Source: Elioraea tepidiphila DSM 17972 (GTDB lineage: Bacteria; Pseudomonadota; Alphaproteobacteria; Acetobacterales; Acetobacteraceae). Taken from it: DNA of 64,000 nt. The translations under genes were made by a program, and so were the position numbers. Location: assembly GCF_000378465.1 (NCBI RefSeq), contig NZ_KB899918.1:62001-126000 (forward strand). Reading direction: 5' to 3'. Positions 19,230-27,790 of this stretch are shown here, one piece after another. The notes below the pieces were generated by a model. That model was not told the DNA's origin and searched no databases. It saw only the letters and a list, made by a program, of their open reading frames with translations. The first letter of the stretch is position 1. Each line of letters opens with the position of its first letter.

Positions 19230-19691
19230 ATGGACCGGATCGAGACTGGCGACCTTTCCTGGCGGCTGGCGCTCGAACAGCGTGGCGGCGCCGACGTGGC
19301 GCTGCTGGAGAGTCTGGAGCGCACGGGCACGCGGCTGCGGATCATGGTCTCCCCGCCGGGCGGGGGAATGGTCGTCATGGAGATCGAGGGCATGGCCTGG
19401 CCGCTCGAGGACGACCGCACCCATCCCGTCGCGCTGCGTCTGCCGTCGGGCGCGCGCTGGCCGGCGCATCTGCGGCTGAGCGATCCCGACACGATGCGGG
19501 TGACCGTTCCGGCGCAGGGCCAGCGCTTGCTGGCGGCGCTGCGCGCCGCGCGCTGGGTGCGGATCGAGCATCAGGAACACATGCTGATGCTGACCCTGCC
19601 GCCCGGCGGCGCGGTCGATGCCCTGCAGACCTTGACCGTTCACCGCGAGCCGTCGGGACTGCCGATCGGTGATGTCAGGATGCAGGGCTGA
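19230..19691 (+). CDS. Unknown protein, 153 residues
   Basis: Not recognised. Codon use matches the neighbours. The start ATG is the first in frame and begins a soluble, mainly beta-strand protein with no signal peptide or membrane helix. Short hydrophobic strands alternate with charged turns (MVVMEIEGMAWPLEDD, HPVALRLPSGARWPAHLRL, RWVRIEHQEHMLMLTLP). Hydrophobicity and turns suggest a compact beta fold with a helix near AQGQRLLAALRAA. The gene stands alone between pirin and the convergent mazG (12 bases apart) and has a CRP-like palindrome directly upstream. No function can be proposed. Confidence 0.65.
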   Translation: MDRIETGDLSWRLALEQRGGADVALLESLERTGTRLRIMVSPPGGGMVVMEIEGMAWPLEDDRTHPVALRLPSGARWPAHLRLSDPDTMRVTVPAQGQRLLAALRAARWVRIEHQEHMLMLTLPPGGAVDALQTLTVHREPSGLPIGDVRMQG

Positions 19692-19703
19692 GCGGAAGCC
19701 GGC

Positions 19704-20534
19704 TCAGCGCATCTCGGCGCGTTTCGCCGCGGCCCAGAGCGCTTCCATCTCATCGAGCGTCGCGTCGGACGGCGACTTTCCTTCGCTGGCAAGGGCCCGT
19801 TCGATTGCGCGGAAGCGTCGCTCGAACTTGCCATTGGCCTGCCGGAGGCACGCCTCGGGATCGAGGCCGAGCTTGCGGGCGAGATTGGCCAGCACGAACA
19901 GCATGTCGCCGATCTCATCTGCCAGACGGTCGGCAGGCGCGCCGACAACGAGTTCGTCCTGAAGCTCCTTGGTCTCCTCCGCGAGTTTTTCCAGCACGGC
20001 CTCAGGCGTCGGCCAGTCGAAGCCGACGCGGGCGGCACGGCGCGTCAGCTTCAGCGCCCGGGTGAGGGCGGGCAGGGCGATCGGCACACCGTCCAGCACC
20101 CCGGTCTCGGCGCGCGCGGCGCGCTCGGCCTGCTTCTGCGCCTCCCAGGCATGGGTCTGGGCGTCGGAATCGGCACGGCTCTCGGTGCCGAACACATGCG
20201 GGTGGCGCCGCACCATCTTGTCGGCGATCGCGGTGGCGATGGCGGCGAAGTCGAAGCGCCCGTCCTCGGCGCCCATCTGCGCGTAGTAGACGACCTGGAA
20301 CAGCAGGTCGCCCAGTTCGTCCTTCAGCGCTGGCCAGTCCTGCCGGGCGATCGCGTCGGCGACCTCGTAGGCCTCCTCGATCGTGTAGGGCGCGATGGTG
20401 GCGAAGCTCTGCTCCTTGTCCCAGGGGCAGCCCCGGGCGGGATCGCGCAGCGCGGCCATGATCGCGATCAGGCGCAGTGTGGCGGCGCCGGCATCGGCCG
20501 GGGGGCCGGAGGAGGTGTCCGGGATCTGCATCAC
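19704..20534 (-). CDS. mazG: Nucleoside triphosphate pyrophosphohydrolase MazG
   Basis: 276 residues with two all-alpha MazG modules. The N-terminal one has DPARGCPWDKEQSF, IEEAYEVADAI and DELGDLLFQVVYYAQM (the EExxE/EDxxD-type metal site). The C-terminal one repeats ETKELQDEL and DEIGDMLFVLANLAR. It hydrolyses aberrant or excess NTPs. The track opens at GTG 20534, but the next codon is ATG (20531) and is a likely start; no Shine-Dalgarno is obvious. The 28-base gap after the MBL gene is unusually AT-rich and contains CATAAT, a possible -10. mazG normally follows hflX in alphaproteobacteria; here six genes separate them and it points the other way. Confidence 0.93.
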   Translation of the reverse strand: MMQIPDTSSGPPADAGAATLRLIAIMAALRDPARGCPWDKEQSFATIAPYTIEEAYEVADAIARQDWPALKDELGDLLFQVVYYAQMGAEDGRFDFAAIATAIADKMVRRHPHVFGTESRADSDAQTHAWEAQKQAERAARAETGVLDGVPIALPALTRALKLTRRAARVGFDWPTPEAVLEKLAEETKELQDELVVGAPADRLADEIGDMLFVLANLARKLGLDPEACLRQANGKFERRFRAIERALASEGKSPSDATLDEMEALWAAAKRAEMR

Positions 20535-20562
20535 AAAAGCCGATAAGCAGGATTATGGTAAA

Positions 20563-21354
20563 TCATGCCGCGACCGCCGGACGGTCCGCGAGCTCCAACA
20601 CAAGCCCGTCATGCGCCGGCTCCACGCCCTCGGGCAGCGTCGCCGCGAGCGTCGCATAGTCCAGCCGCTCGCTCATGTGCGTCAGCACCGTCCGGCGCGG
20701 CCGGATCCGCGCGACCCACTCCAGCACCAGCGGCAGATGCGCATGCGTCGGGTGCGCGGTGTTCTGGAAGCAGCCGACGATCCAGGTGTCGATGCCGGCG
20801 AGCGCCGTCAGCGCCGCCTCGTCCATGCGCACGACGTCGGTCGAATACGCGAAGGCGCCGAACCGCAGACCGAGCGTCGTCATGAAGCCGTGATCCTGGG
20901 CGATCGGCAGAACCTGAACCCCGGCGGCCTCGAATGCCGTGCCGGCGGTGACCTCACGCGGCTCCAGCACCGGCCGGTAGAAGCCGTGACTGTCGAGCGG
21001 CCGCAGCGCATAGCCGAAGCGCTGGCTGAGCTCATCGAGCGTGGCGCGGTCGGCATAGAGCGGAATCGGGCTGCGCATGAGCCGGTTCACGTAGCGCAGG
21101 TCGTCGAGCCCGTTGACGTGATCGGCATGGGCATGAGTGATGATCACCGCGTCGATCCGGCGTACCTCCGCCGCCAGCAACTGGGCGCGCAGGTCCGGGC
21201 TGGCATCGACCAGGATCGTTGCTATGTCGGTTTCGATCAGGATCGAGCCACGGAGCCGACGGTTGCGTGGTTCGGCCGGATCGCAAGCGCCCCAGAGCCC
21301 ACCGATCAGCGGCACGCCGCCCGACCCGCCGCAACCGAGGACGGTGACGCGCAT
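20563..21354 (-). CDS. MBL-fold metallo-hydrolase (PhnP-like)
   Basis: 263 residues. The metal-binding signature is THAHADHVNGLDDLR. An N-terminal VLGCGGSGGVPLIGG and a mid-chain DASPDLRAQLL are typical of the subfamily of PhnP/RNase Z-related phosphodiesterases that follow tatD in many alphaproteobacteria. Later ligands are in AQDHGF and THMSERL. PhnP cleaves cyclic phosphodiesters; the substrate here is not known. The ATG shares one base with the tatD stop, so translation is coupled. Confidence 0.85.
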   Translation of the reverse strand: MRVTVLGCGGSGGVPLIGGLWGACDPAEPRNRRLRGSILIETDIATILVDASPDLRAQLLAAEVRRIDAVIITHAHADHVNGLDDLRYVNRLMRSPIPLYADRATLDELSQRFGYALRPLDSHGFYRPVLEPREVTAGTAFEAAGVQVLPIAQDHGFMTTLGLRFGAFAYSTDVVRMDEAALTALAGIDTWIVGCFQNTAHPTHAHLPLVLEWVARIRPRRTVLTHMSERLDYATLAATLPEGVEPAHDGLVLELADRPAVAA

Positions 21355-22145
21355 CAGGTGACGGCTTCGGGCAGACGCAGCCGCGCGAACAGCCGCGCGG
21401 CATTGACGGTCGTGAGCGCGGCGATCTCCGCCACCGAGACCCCGCGTACGCCCGCCAGCACGGCTGCCGTGTGCGCCACCATCGCCGGTTCGCAGCGCTT
21501 GCCGCGGAACGGCTCGGGCGCGAGGAACGGCGCGTCGGTCTCGACCAGCAGCCGATCCGCCGGCAGGTCACGCGCGAGGGCCCGCAGATCGTCCGAGCGC
21601 TTGAAGGTGAGAATTCCCGAGAAGCTGACCGAACCGCCGAGCGCCACGCCGGTCTCGGCGAGCGCGCGGCCCGAGGAGAAGCAGTGCAGCACGAATGGGA
21701 ACGCCCCGCCCCGTTCGTGCTCGTCCGTCAGGATCGCCGCGATGTCGGCATCCGCGTCGCGCGCATGGATCACCAGCGGCAGGCCGGTGATCCGCGCCGC
21801 GCGGACCTGGCGGCGGAACACCTCGGCGGCGATGTCGCGCGGCGCGCGGTCGTAGTGGTAATCGAGCCCCGCCTCGCCGATCCCGACCACCTTCGGGTGA
21901 TCGGCCAGCGCCACCAACTCCTCGACCGCCGGGATCGGCGCCTCGGCCGCCTGGTGGGGATGGATGCCGACCGTGCACCAGACATCCGGGAAGGTCTCGG
22001 CGATCCGCTTCACTGTCGCGGCCTGGCTGATCCGCGTGCCGATGGTGATCAGCGTGCGCACCCCCGCCTCGGCCGCGCGCGAAACGACGCCGGCGATCTC
22101 CTCCGCGCGCCAGTGATCGAGATGGCAGTGGCTGTCGATCAGCAT
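21354..22145 (-). CDS. tatD: TatD-family Mg-dependent DNase
   Basis: 263 residues from the ATG whose MLIDSHCHLDHW is the standard TatD N-terminus; upstream open frame belongs to metG. Metal ligands: HCHLD, GEAGLDYHY (Glu), VIHARDAD (His), VLHCFSS (His) and VETDAPFLAP (Asp). TatD proteins are 3'-5' exonucleases acting on DNA or RNA ends and D-aminoacyl-type substrates have been reported for relatives. The start overlaps the metG stop by seven bases, giving the common metG-tatD-MBL order. Confidence 0.93.
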   Translation of the reverse strand: MLIDSHCHLDHWRAEEIAGVVSRAAEAGVRTLITIGTRISQAATVKRIAETFPDVWCTVGIHPHQAAEAPIPAVEELVALADHPKVVGIGEAGLDYHYDRAPRDIAAEVFRRQVRAARITGLPLVIHARDADADIAAILTDEHERGGAFPFVLHCFSSGRALAETGVALGGSVSFSGILTFKRSDDLRALARDLPADRLLVETDAPFLAPEPFRGKRCEPAMVAHTAAVLAGVRGVSVAEIAALTTVNAARLFARLRLPEAVT

Positions 22146-23695
22146 CCCGCCCCCTGCCCGTCCTTGTCCTCGACCTTGCGGAACAAGGGCTCCGGTGTCG
22201 GCACCGCGTGCCCGCCCGGGAGCGGCCGCGCGAGGGCCGCGAAGTCGCGGTCGCGCGGATCGACGCCGAGCTGGTCGAGCAGCCGCGCCATGCTCCGCGG
22301 CATCACCGGCTGGAGCAGGATCGCGAGATGCCGCAGCGTCTCGGCGAGGGTCCAGAGCACCGTGCCCATGCGCACCGGATCGGTCTTGCGCAGTTTCCAC
22401 GGCGCCTGCCGGTCGATGTAGCTGTTCGCCTCGCGCACCACCTGCCACGCCGACTCCAGGGCGGCGTGGAAGGCCTGACGGCGCATCTCCGCGCGCATCA
22501 GCGGCAGCAGCCCCCTTGCCTGCGCCAACAGCGCCTCGTCGTCGCCGCCCAGCACATCCGGGCTTGGCAGCATGCCGTCGAGATTGCGCGCGACGAAGCC
22601 GAGCGTGCGCTGCGCGAGATTCCCGAACTCGTTGGCGAGATCGATGTTCAGTCGCCGGATCATCGCCCGGCGCGAGAAGTCACCATCCGCGCCGAACGGG
22701 ATCTCGCGCAAGAGGAAGAAGCGGAACGGGTCGAGTCCGAACTCGCCGATCACCGCGTGCGGATCGACGACGTTGCCGAGCGACTTCGACATCTTCTGCC
22801 CCTCGACCGTCCACCAGCCATGGGCGAAGACGCGCTTCGGCGGCGCGACGCCGGCCGACATCAGGAAGGCGGGCCAATAGACCGCGTGGAAGCGGAGGAT
22901 GTCCTTGCCGACCATGTGCAGGTCAGCGGGCCAGAATTTCCAGCGCGGGTGCGCCTCGTCCGGGTAGCCGGCGGCCGTGATGTAGTTCGTCAGCGCATCG
23001 AGCCAGACATACATCACGTGGCCGTCCGATCCCGGCACCGGCACGCCCCAGGTGAACGAGGTGCGGCTGACGGACAGGTCCTCCAGTCCCGACTTCACGA
23101 ACGAGATCACCTCGTTGCGCCGGCTCTCGGGCGCGATGAAGTCGGGGTTCGCCGCGTAGAAGGCGAGCAGCCGGTCCTGCCAGGCGGAGAGGCGGAAGAA
23201 CCACGACGGCTCCTTCACCCACTCCACCGGCGCGCCGGTGGGGCCGATGCGGGTGCCGTCGGGCTGCAATGTCGTTTCGCTCTCGCGGTAGAACGCCTCG
23301 TCGCGCACCGCGTACCAGCCGCCATAGTCGCCGAGATAGAGATCGCCCGCGTCGTGGATACGCTGCCACAACGCCTCGCAGGCGCGGTAGTGGCGCGGTT
23401 CGGTCGTGCGGATGAAATCGTCATTCGAGATGTCCATCGCGGCCGCAAGCGCGCGGAAGTTCTCCGACACCTTGTCGGTGAAGGGCTTCGGCGACATCCC
23501 GGCCGCCGCCGCTGCCTTGTCCACCTTCTGGCCATGCTCGTCGGTGCCGGTCAGGAAGAACACCTCATGCCCGTCGAGCCGCATGAAGCGGGCGAAGACG
23601 TCGCAGGCGAGCGTGGTGTAGGCGTGCCCGATATGGGGCACGTCGTTCACGTAGTAGATCGGCGTGGTGACGTAGGTGCGGGCGGCGTCGGCCAT
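22139..23695 (-). CDS. metG: Methionyl-tRNA synthetase
   Basis: 518 residues: class I synthetase with the HIGH box as VPHIGHAYTTL near residue 18, FFLTGTDEHGQKV, and the KMSKS box GQKMSKSLGNVVDP near residue 300. It lacks the C-terminal tRNA-binding (Arc1-like) domain, typical of the shorter alphaproteobacterial form. It lies in an operon with holB upstream (10-base gap) and tatD downstream (overlap). Confidence 0.97.
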   Translation of the reverse strand: MADAARTYVTTPIYYVNDVPHIGHAYTTLACDVFARFMRLDGHEVFFLTGTDEHGQKVDKAAAAAGMSPKPFTDKVSENFRALAAAMDISNDDFIRTTEPRHYRACEALWQRIHDAGDLYLGDYGGWYAVRDEAFYRESETTLQPDGTRIGPTGAPVEWVKEPSWFFRLSAWQDRLLAFYAANPDFIAPESRRNEVISFVKSGLEDLSVSRTSFTWGVPVPGSDGHVMYVWLDALTNYITAAGYPDEAHPRWKFWPADLHMVGKDILRFHAVYWPAFLMSAGVAPPKRVFAHGWWTVEGQKMSKSLGNVVDPHAVIGEFGLDPFRFFLLREIPFGADGDFSRRAMIRRLNIDLANEFGNLAQRTLGFVARNLDGMLPSPDVLGGDDEALLAQARGLLPLMRAEMRRQAFHAALESAWQVVREANSYIDRQAPWKLRKTDPVRMGTVLWTLAETLRHLAILLQPVMPRSMARLLDQLGVDPRDRDFAALARPLPGGHAVPTPEPLFRKVEDKDGQGAGC

Positions 23696-23705
23696 CGGTC
23701 CGGGC

Positions 23706-24755
23706 TCAGGGCATGTCGGGAACCGCGCCGGGCCGGAGCGCCGAGAGGGCGGAAAGCACGGCCTGCTTGCGGTCGAGCGTCAGCCCGGCGGTCATGCGCG
23801 CGAGCCGGCCGAGGTTCTCCCACACCGCCCCCCATTCTTCAAGCGGACGCGAGGCGGCGACACGGTCGGGCGCGCCGGTCGCCGCGGCGCGCGCGCATGC
23901 GGCGACGGCATCGCGCAGCAGGTCCATGAACAGGGCGAAGTTCTCCTCCGTGCCCGGCCGACTGAGGCTGTCGGCGAGGGTGTGCGCCGCCACCGGATCG
24001 ACCTCGGGCAGCCGGCCCATCACCTCGTCGAGCGCCTGCTTCAGCGCCGAGGCCCCCTCCCCGGCCATGGTCAGCGCCCGGCCGATCGAGCCGCGCGCGA
24101 TCGCCGCCGCCGCGCGGCGTTCCGCCAGCGCCACCTCGGGCGCGAGGGTGGCGAGGAGGGAGGCGACCTCGGCCTCGGCGAGCGGGGTGAGCATCAGCCG
24201 ACGACAGCGGCTGCGGATGGTCGGCAAGAGCCGCCCCGGCGCGTGCGCGACCAGCAGCAGCAGCGCCCGCGGCGGCGGCTCCTCCAGGATCTTGAGCAGC
24301 GCGTTCCCCGCCTCGCGGTTGAGATCATCGGCCGGATCGATGATCGCCACGCGCCAGTCGGACTCGGCCGGCGTCAGCCGCAGGAAGGACGAGAGGGCGC
24401 GGACGTCGTCCACGACGATCTCGGTGCGCATCCGGCCCGTCTTGGTGTTCTCGCTCCGCTCCAGCACCGCGAGATCGGGGTGGCTGCCGAGCGCGACCTT
24501 GCGGAACACCGAATGCGATGCCGAGAGCGCGAGCGAGGCGTCGGTCTCGGGGCCGCCGGCGAGCACCCAGCGGGCGATGCGGAAGGCGAGCGTGGCCTTG
24601 CCGATCCCGGACGGCCCGCCGATCAGCCAGGCGTGGTGCAGACGCCCGCTCGTCCAGGCATGGCGGAACGCGGCCAGCGCGGCGTCATGGCCGACCAGCG
24701 TCTCGGCATGGCGCGGCGACAGTTCCGGCTCTGTGGGCGGCGGCGCCTTGGCCAT
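23706..24755 (-). CDS. holB: DNA polymerase III delta' subunit
   Basis: 349 residues. The AAA+ domain has LIGGPSGIGKATLAFRIAR (P-loop), DDVRALSSFLRLTPAES, and IIDPADDLNREAGNALLKILEEPPP with the sensor region after it. It is a stator of the clamp loader that places the beta clamp on DNA. The C-terminal half is helical, as in HolB. The start ATG directly follows the tmk stop with no gap. The usual zinc-binding Cys cluster is absent, as commonly seen in alphaproteobacteria. Confidence 0.92.
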   Translation of the reverse strand: MAKAPPPTEPELSPRHAETLVGHDAALAAFRHAWTSGRLHHAWLIGGPSGIGKATLAFRIARWVLAGGPETDASLALSASHSVFRKVALGSHPDLAVLERSENTKTGRMRTEIVVDDVRALSSFLRLTPAESDWRVAIIDPADDLNREAGNALLKILEEPPPRALLLLVAHAPGRLLPTIRSRCRRLMLTPLAEAEVASLLATLAPEVALAERRAAAAIARGSIGRALTMAGEGASALKQALDEVMGRLPEVDPVAAHTLADSLSRPGTEENFALFMDLLRDAVAACARAAATGAPDRVAASRPLEEWGAVWENLGRLARMTAGLTLDRKQAVLSALSALRPGAVPDMP

Positions 24756-25400
24756 TCACGCCGCGTCCTCAAGGTCGAGGCGCAGCCGCCCGCTCACGGC
24801 CCCGACGATCGCGCGCCAGACGACATCGGGCGGGCGCGAGGCGTCGATCACGACGCAGCGCCCCGGCTCCTCGCGCGCAATCGTCAGGAACCCCTCTCGG
24901 ACACGCGCGTGGAAGTCATGGTTGAAGCGCTCGTAGCGGTTGGTTGACTGCCGGCCGGCGGCGCGCGCAAGCCCGACCTCGACCGGCAGATCGAGGATCA
25001 GCGTCAGGTCAGGCGCGAACCGGCCGAGCGACGCCGCGTGGATCGCGCGGATCGTCTCGCGCGCAACCCCCTGGCCGAAGCCCTGATAGGTCATGGTGCT
25101 GTCTGCGAAACGGTCGCTCAGCACCGCGGTGCCGCGCTCAAGCGCAGGGCGGATCAGCCGCGCGACATGCTGGGCGCGCGCGGCGTAGTGCAGCAGCGTC
25201 TCGGCGATCGGGTCCCAGCGCCCAGGCGCGCCGCCGACCAGCAGCGCGCGGATCGCTTCCGCATCCTCCGTGCCGCCGGGCTCGCGCGTCGCCACGACCT
25301 CGCGCCCCGACTGCCGCAGCGCCTCGGCCAGCCGCGCAAGCTGGGTCGACTTCCCGGCCCCCTCGCCGCCCTCGATCGTGATGAACACCCCGCGCGCCAT
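24756..25400 (-). CDS. tmk: Thymidylate kinase
   Basis: 214 residues. P-loop IEGGEGAGKSTQLARLAEAL; DRX motif in SDRFADSTMTYQG; Arg-containing TREPGGTEDAEAIR; LID region GRQSTNRYERFNHDFHARV. It phosphorylates dTMP to dTDP. It lies 20 bases downstream of the carboxypeptidase gene and directly abuts holB, an arrangement (dac-tmk-holB-metG-tatD) seen across alphaproteobacteria. Confidence 0.96.
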   Translation of the reverse strand: MARGVFITIEGGEGAGKSTQLARLAEALRQSGREVVATREPGGTEDAEAIRALLVGGAPGRWDPIAETLLHYAARAQHVARLIRPALERGTAVLSDRFADSTMTYQGFGQGVARETIRAIHAASLGRFAPDLTLILDLPVEVGLARAAGRQSTNRYERFNHDFHARVREGFLTIAREEPGRCVVIDASRPPDVVWRAIVGAVSGRLRLDLEDAA

Positions 25401-25420
25401 GGCGCGAGACTAGCCTGCCG

Positions 25421-26641
25421 TCACGAGCCCAGCACCAGGGTCCGCACACCGCCCAGGATGCGCGGCAGGAAGCCCAGCATCGGCACGTCCGTCCCGGCAT
25501 AGAGCGGGATCGACATGCTCGGCACGCCCTGGCCCGACATCTCCAGCCGGCCGAGCTCGGCGCCGCGCAGCACCGGCGCCTTCACGGGTGATACGTAGCG
25601 CACCGCGATCTGCGCGCTCCGCCGCCACTGCCGCGGCACCGTGACCACCAGATCGCGCCCGGCAACGAGCGGCACGGTGGCGCGCGTGCCGAGATGCACC
25701 GGCACCTCCTCCACGGTCTCGGCCGCGCCGAACAGGCGCACGTTCTCGAACTCGGTGAAGGCCCAGCGCATCAGCCGCTCGGATTCCTCCGAGCGCGCGC
25801 GCATCGAGGGCAGCCCGTTGACCACAAGGATCACGCGCCGCCCGTCCTGCACCGCCGAGGCGGTGAGGCCGAAGCCGCTCTCCTCGGTGTGCCCGGTCTT
25901 CAGCCCGTCCGCGCCGACGTTGCGGTAGAGCAGCGGGTTGCGGTTCTCCTGGGTGATGTTGTTGAACCGGAAGGACCGCTCGGCATAGTAGCGGTAGTAG
26001 TCGGGGAAGTCGTGGATCAGCCGCGCGGCCAGCAGTGCCAGGTCGCGGCAGCTCATGCGGTGCTGCGGATGCGGCCAGCCGGTCGAGTTGCGGAAGGTGC
26101 TGTTGGTGAGCCCGATCGCGCGGCCGCGCTCGTTCAGCAGTTCCGAGAACTGCTCCTCGCTGCCGCTGATCGCCTCGGCCAGCACGATGCAGGCATCGTT
26201 GCCCGACTGCACGATCACGCCGCGCAGCAGGTCCTCGACCTTCACCGTGGTGTTCACCTCGACGAACATCTTCGAGCCGCCCATGCGCCAGGCCCGCTCG
26301 CTCACAGGCAGTTCCTGGTCGAGCCGGAGCCGCCCGTCGCGCAGCAGCTCGAACACCACATAGGCGGTCATGAGCTTGCTCATCGACGCGGGCGGCATTG
26401 GCACATCCGCGTCCTTCTCGAGCAGCGTCGCGCCGGTCGCGAAGTCGACGATCAGCGCGTGGCGGGCGAGCGTGTCGATCGGGCCGAGCGGGGTAAGCGC
26501 CGGCGAGCCCTGGGGCTGCGGCGGCGGTGCCGCGCGCTGGGGCTGGCGCTGCTGCCCGGCGCGCTGTGCCGCCGCCGGCAGGGCCGCGAGCGCGCCCGCC
26601 GTGCCCAGCAGGACGCGGCGGGTGGTCTGGGTCGAGGCCAT
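25421..26641 (-). CDS. dacA: D-alanyl-D-alanine carboxypeptidase with Tat-like signal
   Basis: 406 residues from the ATG preceded by GAGGAG; the open frame further upstream is not coding. The N-terminus TTRRVLLGTAGALAALPAAAQ has the twin-arginine pattern and an AxA cleavage site, followed by a Gln/Pro-rich linker. The penicillin-binding core has SMSK (Ser-x-x-Lys, about residue 85), SGN (IVQSGNDAC) and KTG (DGLKTGHTEESG). A C-terminal beta domain (about 310-406) follows. It trims the terminal D-Ala of peptidoglycan pentapeptides in the periplasm. Confidence 0.93.
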   Translation of the reverse strand: MASTQTTRRVLLGTAGALAALPAAAQRAGQQRQPQRAAPPPQPQGSPALTPLGPIDTLARHALIVDFATGATLLEKDADVPMPPASMSKLMTAYVVFELLRDGRLRLDQELPVSERAWRMGGSKMFVEVNTTVKVEDLLRGVIVQSGNDACIVLAEAISGSEEQFSELLNERGRAIGLTNSTFRNSTGWPHPQHRMSCRDLALLAARLIHDFPDYYRYYAERSFRFNNITQENRNPLLYRNVGADGLKTGHTEESGFGLTASAVQDGRRVILVVNGLPSMRARSEESERLMRWAFTEFENVRLFGAAETVEEVPVHLGTRATVPLVAGRDLVVTVPRQWRRSAQIAVRYVSPVKAPVLRGAELGRLEMSGQGVPSMSIPLYAGTDVPMLGFLPRILGGVRTLVLGS

Positions 26642-26663
26642 GGCGTCTCCTCGGCGCGTGGTG

Positions 26664-27635
26664 TCAGCCGACCAGATCGGACAGCAGCCCCACCGCCAGC
26701 ACGTAGTAGATGCTGTTGTTGTAGCGCCGGATCGCCTGCGCGTTGCGGTGGATCGCGAAAGCTTGGCCGCCGGCGCCGTCGGGGGCCGCGATCGCGGTCG
26801 GGATCTCCGACTGCCCGAGCGGCCCGCCGCCCGCGCGCCGCACGCCGAGCGTGCTCCACGCCGAGAGCGGCCGCATCGCCCGCCCGTCGGCAAGTCCGAT
26901 GTCGAAGCCCGGCGGAAGGACCACCTCGAAGCCCCAGGGCTCGCCCGCCCGCCAGTTCGCCCGCGCCAGATAGTTGCCGATCGAGCCGAGCGCGTCCTCG
27001 CGGCTGTCCCAGATGTCGCGCCGGCCGTCGCCGTTGAAATCGACCGCGTAGGCGAGGAACGAGCCGGGCATGAACTGCGGCTGGCCCATCGCCCCGGCCC
27101 AGGAGCCGGTCATGCGGTCGAGCGCGATATGGCCCTGATCGAGGATGCGCAGCGCGCTCAACAATTCGCCGCGGAAGAAGGACGCGCGCCGCCCGTCATG
27201 CGCCAGCGTGGCGAGCGCCTGGATCACGGGGAATCCCCCGGTGGTGGCGCCGTAATTCGTCTCGATGCCCCAGATCGCCGTCACCGTGCGGCCAGCGACC
27301 CCGAACCGCTCCTCAACGGCGTCGAGCAGCAGCCGGTTGTCGGCGAAGGCGCGCTTGCCGTTGCCGATGCGCGGCTCGGCCACCACACGGTCGCGGTACT
27401 CGGCCCAGGTGAGGCGACGTTCGGGCTGGCGCCGGTCGAGCTCGATGACGCGCGCGATGGGGCCGATGCCGGTCAGCGCCGCGCGCACCGTGCCCTGGCT
27501 GATGCCCGCGCGCAGCGCCTCGGCGCGCAGCTCGGCGAGCCAGCGGTCGAACGGGGCTGAGGCCTCGGCGCGGCTCGCGGCGACGGCGGCGAGTCCGGCG
27601 AGCACGGCACGGCGGGTGGGTCGAGTCGCGATCAC
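26664..27635 (-). CDS. MltB-family lytic murein transglycosylase
   Basis: 323 residues, GTG start. The N-terminus RPTRRAVLAGLAAVAASRAEA looks like a Tat signal; there is no lipobox Cys, so it would be soluble in the periplasm. The catalytic Glu is in AIWGIETNYG; GAMGQPQFMPGSFLAYAVDFNGDG and DIWDSREDALGSIGNYL are the family hallmarks (SltB/MltB family 3). It cleaves glycan strands to anhydro-muropeptides. The frame ends with a short C-terminal region without a peptidoglycan-binding domain. It leads the minus-strand operon running to the MBL gene. Confidence 0.9.
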   Translation of the reverse strand: MIATRPTRRAVLAGLAAVAASRAEASAPFDRWLAELRAEALRAGISQGTVRAALTGIGPIARVIELDRRQPERRLTWAEYRDRVVAEPRIGNGKRAFADNRLLLDAVEERFGVAGRTVTAIWGIETNYGATTGGFPVIQALATLAHDGRRASFFRGELLSALRILDQGHIALDRMTGSWAGAMGQPQFMPGSFLAYAVDFNGDGRRDIWDSREDALGSIGNYLARANWRAGEPWGFEVVLPPGFDIGLADGRAMRPLSAWSTLGVRRAGGGPLGQSEIPTAIAAPDGAGGQAFAIHRNAQAIRRYNNSIYYVLAVGLLSDLVG

Positions 27636-27790
27636 CCCCTCTGTCTGCCACCATCGGGCGAGCGGCTCAACGAAGCCGCGATCACATCCCGACGCGTTCG
27701 CGCACGCGCGCCATGCTCCCGCTGTCCCTGGCCCGAGGCGACAACCGCTCCTAGAGTGGCCGGAACGCAGATCGGGCAGGAGGAACGGCC

